Source: Chromatiales bacterium (lineage in GTDB: Bacteria; Pseudomonadota; Gammaproteobacteria; UBA6429). From it: a stretch of 10,889 bases of DNA. Positions 1 through 7,349 of this stretch are shown here, in pieces. Every line of letters starts with the position of its first letter. Positions within the stretch are counted from its first letter, which is position 1. The notes below the pieces were generated by a model that did no database searches, had not been told where the DNA came from, and saw nothing but the letters and a program-made list of their open reading frames with translations. The DNA is taken from contig JALTJN010000458.1 in the NCBI GenBank assembly GCA_027076405.1, positions 1-10,889 of the forward strand, read 5' to 3'. The translations under genes and the position numbers were made by a program.

Positions 1-1303
1 AGGTATTACCCCGCCAGCCATGCACCTGCGCCCACCCGGTGAGCCCGGCTTTGACCAGATGCTTTTTCATGTAGTGCGGGATTTCATCTTTGTATTTTTC
101 GACGAACATCGGACGCTCTGGACGCGGACCGATCAGTGACATCTCACCTTTCAGTACATTCAGCAGCTGTGGCAGCTCGTCCAGGCTGGTTTTGCGCAGA
201 AAAGAGCCGAATTTTGTTGCGCGGTTATCCGCTGGGCTAGCCCAGATCGGCCCGGTTCCCTTTTCAGCCTCAACCGGCATGGAACGAAATTTGAGCATGG
301 TAAATTCCTGTCCGTTCCAGCCAACGCGTTGCTGGCGATACAACACAGGCCCCGGAGAACTTAGCTTCACACCAATAGCAATAAACACCAGTAAAGGGCT
401 TGCCAATACCAATAAAATTGCCGACAGTACATAATCTTCACAGGTTTTAATAATTTCGTTCGTGCCATCGATGGCAGAATAGGAAATATTGACCACAGGT
501 ACACCTGCAATCTCTGACAATGAATGATGCATCAACTGGTACTCAAAGATATCTGGAACATAGCGAATATCTGCGGCCGAACCATCGAGTGCGGTAATAA
601 CCTGGCGGATGGTTTCTTCTTCACTGTGCGGCAGAGATATCCATACCTGATCAACACTGCCCTTATCGACATATTCACGTAACTTTGCCACTTCAGATAT
701 TATTTTTTTATTCTGCAGCCATGCAGGCAACTGTTCAGCATGTGCACCAAACATGGCTGAAATTTCCAGGCCAAACCAGGTAGAGCGGCGTAATCGATCT
801 GCCACAACAGCCGCCTGCTCACCTGTACCCACAATAACAACATGACGATGATTAAAACCACTGGAGCGTAGCCAGCTTAAAACAATCCTCAATAAGGCGC
901 GCGAGCCAATCAGCAACACCCAGGTTGAAGCAAACCATAAACTCATCCAGTGACGAGAAAAATCTGCACCTGATTTGGTGAAAAATGATAAGCCAGCTAA
1001 CAGTAATCCCACAAATAGCCACGCCATTGTTAAATGCTTAATTTCGGTCAGAGTAGAAGAGCCACGCCAGACCCGGTAAATATTAAATAGAGGAAACACG
1101 ACAGCCGCAAGAACAGCAGCTAATAAAACAACTTTTAGGTAGTGCTCGGGAAGGCCATGTGTACCGGCAGCACTATAAACCCCGAAAGCATTGGAAAGAT
1201 AATAAGACATTACGCCGCAACACAGCACAACTAAAAAGTCCATTGCACGTAAAACCAAATTAAGAGCACTGGCATGCCCTTTAAGTAACCCTTTTTTTAT
1301 CAT
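1..1303 (-). CDS. wcaJ: WcaJ-type undecaprenyl-phosphate sugar-1-phosphate transferase, 3' end cut by window
   Basis: This enzyme transfers a hexose-1-phosphate from a UDP-sugar to undecaprenyl phosphate at the inner membrane and so starts the repeat unit. I read 434 residues from the ATG at 1303; an in-frame TAG lies directly before it, which fixes the start. Residues 20-140 hold several hydrophobic segments. A Rossmann-like part begins near 153 (VVIVGTGEQAAVVADRL). The bacterial sugar transferase domain follows, with KFRSM at 338-342, the catalytic Asp-Glu in DELPQ at 375-379, GPRPE at 392-396 and GLTGWAQV at 420-427. WcaJ of E. coli has 464 residues, so only about 30 are missing beyond the left edge. 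Glucose-1-phosphate is the usual substrate of this subfamily, but the sugar is inferred. GC content is clearly higher than in the genes upstream. The symbol is by family resemblance; the locus need not be colanic acid. Confidence 0.9.
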   Translation of the reverse strand, partial: MIKKGLLKGHASALNLVLRAMDFLVVLCCGVMSYYLSNAFGVYSAAGTHGLPEHYLKVVLLAAVLAAVVFPLFNIYRVWRGSSTLTEIKHLTMAWLFVGLLLAGLSFFTKSGADFSRHWMSLWFASTWVLLIGSRALLRIVLSWLRSSGFNHRHVVIVGTGEQAAVVADRLRRSTWFGLEISAMFGAHAEQLPAWLQNKKIISEVAKLREYVDKGSVDQVWISLPHSEEETIRQVITALDGSAADIRYVPDIFEYQLMHHSLSEIAGVPVVNISYSAIDGTNEIIKTCEDYVLSAILLVLASPLLVFIAIGVKLSSPGPVLYRQQRVGWNGQEFTMLKFRSMPVEAEKGTGPIWASPADNRATKFGSFLRKTSLDELPQLLNVLKGEMSLIGPRPERPMFVEKYKDEIPHYMKKHLVKAGLTGWAQVHGWRGNT

Positions 1304-1310
1304 CTAACGC

Positions 1311-1324
1311 TTACATTCATGTAA
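1311..1324. repeat. short perfect inverted repeat before the WcaJ-type gene
   Basis: TTACAT and ATGTAA flank a two-base spacer, giving a 14-base palindrome-like site. It lies seven bases upstream of the start codon and downstream of the candidate -10 box, so it would be in the mRNA leader. It could be an operator or a small hairpin near the ribosome binding region. It is short enough to be chance. Confidence 0.25.
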
Positions 1325-1343
1325 TAGATATGAAACCTTCGCG

Positions 1344-1349
1344 ATTATA
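1344..1349 (-). promoter_or_regulatory. candidate -10 box for the WcaJ-type gene
   Basis: On the minus strand this is a perfect TATAAT about 40 bases before the ATG at 1303. It sits in the 149-base gap that separates the initiating transferase from the acyltransferase gene, the widest fully non-coding gap between intact genes here. No good -35 hexamer is found at 16 to 18 bases, so an internal sigma-70 promoter is possible but weakly supported. If real, it would uncouple the higher-GC transferase gene from the variable operon upstream. Confidence 0.3.
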
Positions 1350-1452
1350 CACAGCCACAGTACAAACGGATATAAAAACAGCAGATTATTAAAGATCGCC
1401 CCCTCTCTTTTTACTATATTAAAGAAATAGAACAGAATTTCCAGCATTCCTG

Positions 1453-3417
1453 TCAATTTGCCTTTAAGTCCTTAAATACAACATCAAAAATCCCTGATAC
1501 AAACTCCGCACCATAACTTGATAGATGTCCGCCATTGCTATACAAACTTTTTGATTTATAGAGTACTTTGCAAATATCTTTTTCACATAGAGCTTCAACC
1601 GGGTCAATAACGGTGAATTTTTCTTTGTTAATATTTCTGCGTATCAGCTCATCTGTAATCCTTCTTTTTGCCATATAACGCTGTTTTGCAATAGATGGGG
1701 TTTCAATTTTCTCACGGAGCTGAAAATATATCCCTAATCTCCTTGGAGGGTCAAATGTGGCAATTGGGATTGACCTCATGAAGTACACATGCACTCCTTC
1801 ACTTATTAACTTATTTATTGTCGCATCTACACCCTCAATAACTATATTGTCATAACCACCATGCTGATTATCTCTTGTTTTAAAATAAATATTAGTATCA
1901 GAGCGCGCCCAGTTAAACCAACTAGCAGCTAATATCACATACTTAATATTTTCTCTTTTTACCAAACTAAACACCTCATCATTAAATTCCTTACAATAAA
2001 ATGATTTTCCACGTCTTTTTTGATAATGATCTAATATTGGTGGACACCCAGGGTATGCAGCCACATAGCCATTTATTCCGTACTTATTAGAATTTATATT
2101 TAAAGCCGGTTGAATTGCATCTGCGTGACTATCTCCCCAGAGTAAAAATTTCGGATCCGTCCCCTCCACTGTAAGAGTTTGACAAATATTTGCCTCTTTT
2201 ATTTTATCTAAATCTGGCATCATGCATTTTTCTCGCATAGGATTTATATCCTTATACGCACTTACAACATTTGCAACAGGCTCACTTAGTCTGCCCGGTA
2301 GACCTTCAGACTTGTAAATAAAACCACCAACAGAAATAAACACCATTGAAGTAACAGCTGATACTGCTAAATACCTTTCCCTTTTCACAAGATATCTTTT
2401 TTTTCTAAATGGAGTTTCAATATATTTCCATGATAAAACAGAAATAAAAAAAGTTGAGACCAGCATGATCCCTAGTGCCAATTCACCCGTATTACTAGAT
2501 ATGTACTTCATATACACTAAAGCGGGCCAGTGCCACAGATACCACGAATAAGATATCAACCCAACAAATACAATTGGCCTCAATGACAATAACTTAGCCA
2601 GACTATTTTGCTTTTCAGAATTAGACCAAATTATCAATGCTGCACCAAGACATGGAGCTAACGCTGAATATCCTGGGAAATATATTTTGTCATCAAATAA
2701 AGTCACCGAAAAAACAATCAACAAAAAACCAGCATAAGATGCAATATTACTTACTAGCGTTGACTGCAAATACCTTTTGCTTAAAAACACAATAGCTGCG
2801 CCCAGTGCCAGCTCCCATGCTCTCATGTGCAGCAAATAAAATGCCGACTTCGGACTATAGAAAACACCATAAACACTCATCGCAAAAGAAATAACAATTA
2901 TTGCCAATAGAGTAAACAGGGTTTTTTCTTTTATAAATTTGAGCAATAAAACCAACATTGCGGGATAGATCAAATAATACTGCTCTTCAACGGATAAAGA
3001 CCAAGTATGCAACAAAGGCTTTAATTCATTTGAAATATCAAAATAGCCTTGCTGCTTGTAAAATAAATAATTAGATAAAAACATGCTATTGTATTGCACT
3101 TGCTCGCCCAATGCCTCGAATTCCCTTGGCATAAGAACGAAGTACCCTACAAACAAGCTTGAAAAAACAACTACAAATAAAGCCGGTAGTATTCTACGCG
3201 CGCGCTTTTCCCAAAAGTTAATCATGCTAAATTTATTTAGCATGAAGTCTCTACATATAATGGATGTAATAAGATACCCAGAAATCACAAAAAAAATATC
3301 TACTCCTACATACCCCCCACTCAATATAGTCCTATCAAAATGATACAAAACTACCGATGTTACCGCTATCGCCCTCAAGCCATCTATTTCAGGCCTGTAT
3401 TTAATTTCTAAAGTCAT
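1453..3417 (-). CDS. membrane O-acyltransferase, AT3 domain fused to SGNH domain (OafA/OafB-like)
   Basis: A 654-residue inner-membrane protein that would move an acyl group, usually acetyl, onto a sugar of the growing polysaccharide. Residues 1-370 form the acyltransferase-3 domain: EIDGLRAIAV at 10-19, the conserved His26, GGYVGVDIFFVISGYLI at 34-50, an Arg-rich stretch at 71-75, LLHTWSLSVEEQYY at 135-148, then further hydrophobic helices. A periplasmic SGNH domain follows, with the nucleophile Ser430 in WGDSHAD (427-433), WFNW near 500 and His631 in GGHLSSYGAEF. The length is normal for AT3-SGNH proteins. The usual motif near the end is DxxH; here Asn628 stands where the Asp is expected. 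The gene follows the GT4 gene by 45 bases, so it is probably in the same operon. The ribosome site is weak (AGAAG, about 12 bases before ATG). Acceptor sugar and acyl group cannot be read from sequence. Confidence 0.92.
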   Translation of the reverse strand: MTLEIKYRPEIDGLRAIAVTSVVLYHFDRTILSGGYVGVDIFFVISGYLITSIICRDFMLNKFSMINFWEKRARRILPALFVVVFSSLFVGYFVLMPREFEALGEQVQYNSMFLSNYLFYKQQGYFDISNELKPLLHTWSLSVEEQYYLIYPAMLVLLLKFIKEKTLFTLLAIIVISFAMSVYGVFYSPKSAFYLLHMRAWELALGAAIVFLSKRYLQSTLVSNIASYAGFLLIVFSVTLFDDKIYFPGYSALAPCLGAALIIWSNSEKQNSLAKLLSLRPIVFVGLISYSWYLWHWPALVYMKYISSNTGELALGIMLVSTFFISVLSWKYIETPFRKKRYLVKRERYLAVSAVTSMVFISVGGFIYKSEGLPGRLSEPVANVVSAYKDINPMREKCMMPDLDKIKEANICQTLTVEGTDPKFLLWGDSHADAIQPALNINSNKYGINGYVAAYPGCPPILDHYQKRRGKSFYCKEFNDEVFSLVKRENIKYVILAASWFNWARSDTNIYFKTRDNQHGGYDNIVIEGVDATINKLISEGVHVYFMRSIPIATFDPPRRLGIYFQLREKIETPSIAKQRYMAKRRITDELIRRNINKEKFTVIDPVEALCEKDICKVLYKSKSLYSNGGHLSSYGAEFVSGIFDVVFKDLKAN

Positions 3418-3462
3418 ACAATCATATTCTTCTAGCGCAAGTTATTGAGCTATAACAGAGAC

Positions 3463-4557
3463 TTATGCCAAGTCACTCAGTCTTGCATCAACAAATATTT
3501 GTATTTTATTTTGAAAAGCTTTTTTAGAAAAAATTTCAGCCTGTGCTCGCAACTCCCCAACATCAATATCTTCTTGATTCTTCTCAAATTTTGATACACA
3601 TTCATTTACACTAGATATTGTTTGCTCATGGAAGAGATAACCAGTCCTTCCATCCACAACTGTTTCCAGCGCCCCACCTTCCGCATATGCTAGTACAGGT
3701 GTGCCACAAGCCATCGACTCAACTGGCACCATTCCAAAATCTTCAACACCTGGAAATATAAGCGCTTTCGCAGATTGAAGATATTTTTTGCAATCCTCCC
3801 ACGGCAAGCGACCTAAAATTTGAATGTTTTTATTTTCCTTAGTTTTTAACATTTTATATTGCTCACCATCACCAATTACTACTAATTTTTTACCGCTCGC
3901 TAAAAACGCATCCACAACAAGGTCAGCGCGTTTATATGGCGTTAACTGCCCTAACACAAGATAATAATCAGATTTATCAGAACACAGTTCAAAATCTTCA
4001 ACGTCTACGGGCGGGTATATAACTTCAGATTTTCGTCTGTAAAATTTATTTATTCGTTTCGCAACAAAGCTTGAATTAGCTATAAAATAATCCACTCTAT
4101 CAGCTGACATCCGATCCCAAATTTTCAAATAATGCACCAAAGGACGCATAAGCCAACGCGTTAACCTGCCTGCACTTTTTATGTAATCCGGATACATATC
4201 CCAGACATAACGCATAGGTGAATGGCAATAACAAACATGCAAAGAATCAGGACGAGTAATTACTCCTTTAGCAGGTCCAGACTCACTTGATATAACCAGG
4301 TCATACTCTCTTAAATCCAGTTGCTCAAGTGCGATTGGCATAAATGGCAGATATTTCTGGTAGATTTTTTTTGACCATGGGAGACTGTCAATGAAAGTAG
4401 TATGAACAATACGATTTTGCAATTTACCCTCTGTTAACGCCACATCATAGACATGCGTAAAAACATCAGCATCAGGATATAAATCAAGCAATGACTCTAC
4501 AACTTTTTCGCCGCCACGCCAATTAACAAACCAATAATGTATTATTGCAACTTTCAC
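3463..4557 (-). CDS. GT4 glycosyltransferase, WbaZ/WbdB-like group
   Basis: A complete cytoplasmic GT-B glycosyltransferase of 364 residues. The N-terminal acceptor half starts with MKVAIIHYWF and RGGEKVVESL (14-23), and continues with SESGPAKGV (91-99) and CYCHSPMRYVWDMY (109-122), all typical of this GT4 group. The C-terminal donor half has LGQLTPYKRADL (202-213) and the EX7E pair Glu272/Glu280 in EDFGMVPVE. In the donor loop a Gln (204) stands where many GT4 enzymes have Arg. Several described relatives are mannosyltransferases, so mannose is a guess and not shown. The start is GTG: an in-frame TAA sits two codons upstream and no ATG fits. The stop of the methyltransferase frame overlaps it by one base (TAGTG), which suggests translational coupling to that damaged gene. 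Confidence 0.93.
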   Translation of the reverse strand: MKVAIIHYWFVNWRGGEKVVESLLDLYPDADVFTHVYDVALTEGKLQNRIVHTTFIDSLPWSKKIYQKYLPFMPIALEQLDLREYDLVISSESGPAKGVITRPDSLHVCYCHSPMRYVWDMYPDYIKSAGRLTRWLMRPLVHYLKIWDRMSADRVDYFIANSSFVAKRINKFYRRKSEVIYPPVDVEDFELCSDKSDYYLVLGQLTPYKRADLVVDAFLASGKKLVVIGDGEQYKMLKTKENKNIQILGRLPWEDCKKYLQSAKALIFPGVEDFGMVPVESMACGTPVLAYAEGGALETVVDGRTGYLFHEQTISSVNECVSKFEKNQEDIDVGELRAQAEIFSKKAFQNKIQIFVDARLSDLA

Positions 4558-5216
4558 TATTTACCCAGGTAAAAATTAGTTTCTAATTTTTTTTCTACAA
4601 GCCACTGTACGAATTCATTATTACATTCTTTTGTTTTCCTCAACAAAAAGAATATACTCCAGGCCGAATTAGGAAACACTCCTACCAAAGGCTTTGCCAA
4701 TATTGGCGGGAAAGGGCAAAAGTTACTTCCTTTAAAATCAATCACTTAATAAACACCCCATGTTTTCAAAAGTTGCAGCATATCACTCCTGGTGTACCCC
4801 CTAATATGCGCTGAATCATTTTGCACTGAAGCTGGCTGCTTCCCAAGCAACAATAGCAGTCTATTATGCAAACTGGCCAAATTTGGTACGGCAACCACAA
4901 AATGCCCACCTATCTTTAAAGTTCGCGTTACCTTATGGAATATCCAAAAAATTTCTTTCGTATGCTCTAAAATCTGATTCGCACTCACGACATCAATACT
5001 ATTATCTTCAAACGGAAACTCGTCTGTTTCCAGATTATGACTAAAAGTAACAACACCTTTTGACTCCAAAGTAGCGATATCAGGCTCATAGCCCTCTAAT
5101 GCCATCAGCTTTGCAGCTGAACCTACATCTTTGTATATCATCAAGTCAGACCCTCCACCCGCACCAATATCCAAAACAGATTCCGAATAACATTGTATAA
5201 AACTATTTTCATTAAT
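4557..5216 (-). pseudogene. class I SAM-dependent methyltransferase, no start codon and in-frame stop
   Basis: A single reading frame that would encode a Rossmann methyltransferase acting on the sugar or on a related substrate. It shows motif I as VLDIGAGGGSDL, an acidic loop in EGYEPD, FPFEDNSIDVVSANQILEH, and GGHFVVAVPNL. The frame is damaged twice. First, codon 4748-4746 is TAA, after LLKTWGVY; the same frame then continues for 62 codons with family-like sequence (VIDFKGSNFCPFPP, later AWSIFFLLRKTK) to TAG at 4557. One substitution, AAA to TAA, would explain it. Second, the frame runs back only to TAA at 5217-5219; there is no ATG or GTG ahead of motif I, only TTG at 5174 inside it, so some 20 to 30 N-terminal residues seem lost. 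A GTG follows the TAA directly, so the tail may be reinitiated. Alternatives are stop readthrough or a sequencing error. Confidence 0.8.
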
Positions 5217-5316
5217 TTATAAAAACGAAAGGAATCATTCAGACAAATTTAGCGCAATAATATTTACGCCCTGAAAAACAACCACCAATAAAGCCACATA
5301 ACATATTTAACGTTGC

Positions 5317-6411
5317 TTACCCTCTGACAATAGCCACGTACTCATCAGCAATATTATCTGCCATATTTTTAACATTAAAGATCTTCTGCTGACGAGACCT
5401 GGCAGCAGCGCCTTGTTGACGGCAAAGATCACGATTTCTCATTAACAACGTTATTTTCTTAACCGCCGAACCAACGCTACCCAAGGGGTATAAAAAACCC
5501 GTCTCACCATCTTGAACCAAATCGACGTTACCAGAAACCTTACTAGCAACTACAGGCAAACCTAGAGACATTGCCTCCAGCACGCCTAGAGGCAAGCCTT
5601 CCCAGCGCGACGTGCTCAAATATAAATCACCAGCCGCCAAATAATGTTTTGGCTTATCACTAAAGCCCACATATACGATATTACTGACACCCTCCGATTC
5701 AGAGAGCGCCTCCAGTAAACTTTTATCCTCTCCATCCCCCACCCAAATAAAACATACCTCCGGGCAGTGTTTAGCAATCTCAAAAGCCTCTCTCATATTT
5801 TTCGCATAATCAAACCGGCTAATCATGGTAACGACAAACTGAGAATGGCCCAAAAGTAACTCTTGCCTTACACTATGTCTCCACATTTTTTTATCAGCAT
5901 CACTCACAAGGGAAACGCCATTAGGGATAACAGCAGACATAACTTGAGGCCATAAACCAAATCCCAGGGCTTTTTTCTTTTCTGACGATGAGACAAACAA
6001 TATCTTTCTAATCCAGCGTGCAGTTACATTTTCGTATAACTTATACAATGTTTTTTTTAGCGCATTGTACTCACCCACATGAATGCCATGCGGTGTATGC
6101 AGAGACGGTATCCCGGTTATCGCAGATAAACCCCTTGCATACAAACCAGCACCTTTTCCATGCGAGTGTATGACATCTATTTTATTTTTTTTTGTATAAG
6201 CAATCAGTTTTAGTAAAAAATAAAATTGAAACTTCCTGTGAGGAAGCAAGAACATTCTGTCACCAACCAGTTTTTTATAATTATCAGCATAAGGAACATC
6301 ATCTGGGCAAGCTATATAAAAACAAACTGATGCTGCATTCTTCACTAGCTGGTAAACATGCTCAGGCCCACCACCAAAATCTGCCCTCAGAGTTATAACA
6401 AGCACAATCAT
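5317..6411 (-). CDS. GT4 glycosyltransferase
   Basis: A complete 364-residue GT-B glycosyltransferase, probably peripheral to the inner membrane. The acceptor half has GGGPEHV at 13-19, IHSHGKGAGLYAR at 81-93 and LHTPHGIH at 104-111. The donor half begins near 190, with ISRFDYAKN (197-205) carrying the donor-binding Arg199 and Lys204, and VGDGED at 224-229. The EX7E pair is Glu271/Glu279 in EGLPLGVLE. The HSHG...HTPHG pattern is common in GT4 enzymes of capsule and exopolysaccharide loci; the sugar cannot be told. The ATG at 6411 overlaps the stop of the GT2 gene upstream by four bases (ATGA), which supports one operon with coupled translation. Downstream lies a gap of about 100 bases before the damaged methyltransferase. 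Confidence 0.93.
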   Translation of the reverse strand: MIVLVITLRADFGGGPEHVYQLVKNAASVCFYIACPDDVPYADNYKKLVGDRMFLLPHRKFQFYFLLKLIAYTKKNKIDVIHSHGKGAGLYARGLSAITGIPSLHTPHGIHVGEYNALKKTLYKLYENVTARWIRKILFVSSSEKKKALGFGLWPQVMSAVIPNGVSLVSDADKKMWRHSVRQELLLGHSQFVVTMISRFDYAKNMREAFEIAKHCPEVCFIWVGDGEDKSLLEALSESEGVSNIVYVGFSDKPKHYLAAGDLYLSTSRWEGLPLGVLEAMSLGLPVVASKVSGNVDLVQDGETGFLYPLGSVGSAVKKITLLMRNRDLCRQQGAAARSRQQKIFNVKNMADNIADEYVAIVRG

Positions 6412-7241
6412 ACAAGGGCTCTCTTAATCGAACGAGCAAGCGAAATCAAAACAGCAGGCAGAACAATAACAGCCACATCATTAAGAAGATATCTATAGTT
6501 CAAAAGATTATTACTCAACAGATTAATTGCTAAAACTTTGGATCTAAGAGCGCTTATTCTTTGTTGCCGCTCTTTTCTAACCGAGATATTAGCAGTCGTT
6601 ATTCTTCTATAAGCCAGCACTTTAGGCAGGTTAGCTATATCATGATTTTCAGCAACCCTGACCCATAGGTTATAGTCTTGTGCATATTTGCACCTTTCAT
6701 CATAACCATTTAACGACTCAACAACACCCTTCTTCACGAGAATTGATGAATGAAAAAAAGGATTAAACCTCACCATACTATTCGTCAGGCGCTCATTATC
6801 TGTAAATAGCGGAACCGTAGAAGCGCGACAATATTCACCAAACTCGTTTATTTCTTCATATGCCGTACCCAATAGTGCGCACTCAGGATGGTCGTACATA
6901 TAATCAAGCTGCTCTCTAAGTTTATCTTTATGCCACATGTCGTCAGCATCAATTCGCGCGACAAAGGCACAAGAACAATGCGCTAAACCACGATTCAATG
7001 AACGAGTTAAGCCGATGTTTTCGCTATTAGAATAAACCGTAATTCTGTGATCCTTTTTAGAAAATTCATTCAATATTTCCACTGTATCACTAGAAGAGGC
7101 ATCATTCACAATAATAAATTCAAAGTTTTTATATGATTGATTTAATACTGAATTTATTGAAGCCTCTAACGTAGAGGCATCATTGTAAGTGCTTAGCAGA
7201 ACAGACACTGACCGAGTAGACTTGTCATTTAATGAATTCAC
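6408..7241 (-). CDS. GT2 family glycosyltransferase
   Basis: A 277-residue GT-A glycosyltransferase. The nucleotide-binding start is VSVLLSTYND (12-21), followed by VNDAS at 45-49, the metal-binding Asp-X-Asp in RIDADDMW (Asp98, Asp100), and AQDYNLW at 187-193, where the Asp is the likely catalytic base. The last 30 residues are hydrophobic and basic and may hold the enzyme to the membrane. The start is GTG, chosen because VSVLLS must lie close to the N-terminus and an in-frame TAA stands two codons before it. The ribosome site is poor: AAGG lies about 13 bases upstream. The frame continues without change from the 34-codon frame upstream, from which it is separated only by TAA CTA. The sugar is unknown. 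Confidence 0.92.
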   Translation of the reverse strand: MNSLNDKSTRSVSVLLSTYNDASTLEASINSVLNQSYKNFEFIIVNDASSSDTVEILNEFSKKDHRITVYSNSENIGLTRSLNRGLAHCSCAFVARIDADDMWHKDKLREQLDYMYDHPECALLGTAYEEINEFGEYCRASTVPLFTDNERLTNSMVRFNPFFHSSILVKKGVVESLNGYDERCKYAQDYNLWVRVAENHDIANLPKVLAYRRITTANISVRKERQQRISALRSKVLAINLLSNNLLNYRYLLNDVAVIVLPAVLISLARSIKRALV

Positions 7242-7244
7242 TAG

Positions 7245-7349
7245 TTACAGTAAACCTTGGATATCAACACGATTTATAATAGAAACAAAATCATGCATCA
7301 CTCCCATGCTAAACACATATAACGCTCTGACACCACCAGGATTAAGCAT
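7245..7349 (-). CDS. possible 34-residue small protein filling a gap
   Basis: The ATG lies within the last codons of the Wzy-like gene (ATGCTTAA, eight bases of overlap). The frame ends at TAA three bases before the GTG of the GT2 gene. The peptide begins MLNPGGVRALYVFSMG and ends INRVDIQGLL. It has a hydrophobic middle but no domain that I recognise. The close fit at both ends is what coupled genes look like, and without it the GT2 gene would have a 100-base leader and a weak ribosome site. It may be a real small protein, a leader that brings ribosomes to the GT2 start, or the remnant of a lost gene. Chance is also possible for a frame this short. Confidence 0.35.
   Translation of the reverse strand: MLNPGGVRALYVFSMGVMHDFVSIINRVDIQGLL

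Noticed and set aside
90..434. Plus-strand open frame of 114 codons
   Set aside because: It is antisense to the best-conserved part of the WcaJ-type transferase and shows no family motif; the minus-strand frame has all catalytic motifs.
3441..3456. Palindrome GTTAT-TGAGCT-ATAAC between the GT4 and acyltransferase genes
   Set aside because: The arms are only five AT-rich pairs with no T-run; too weak to call a terminator or operator.
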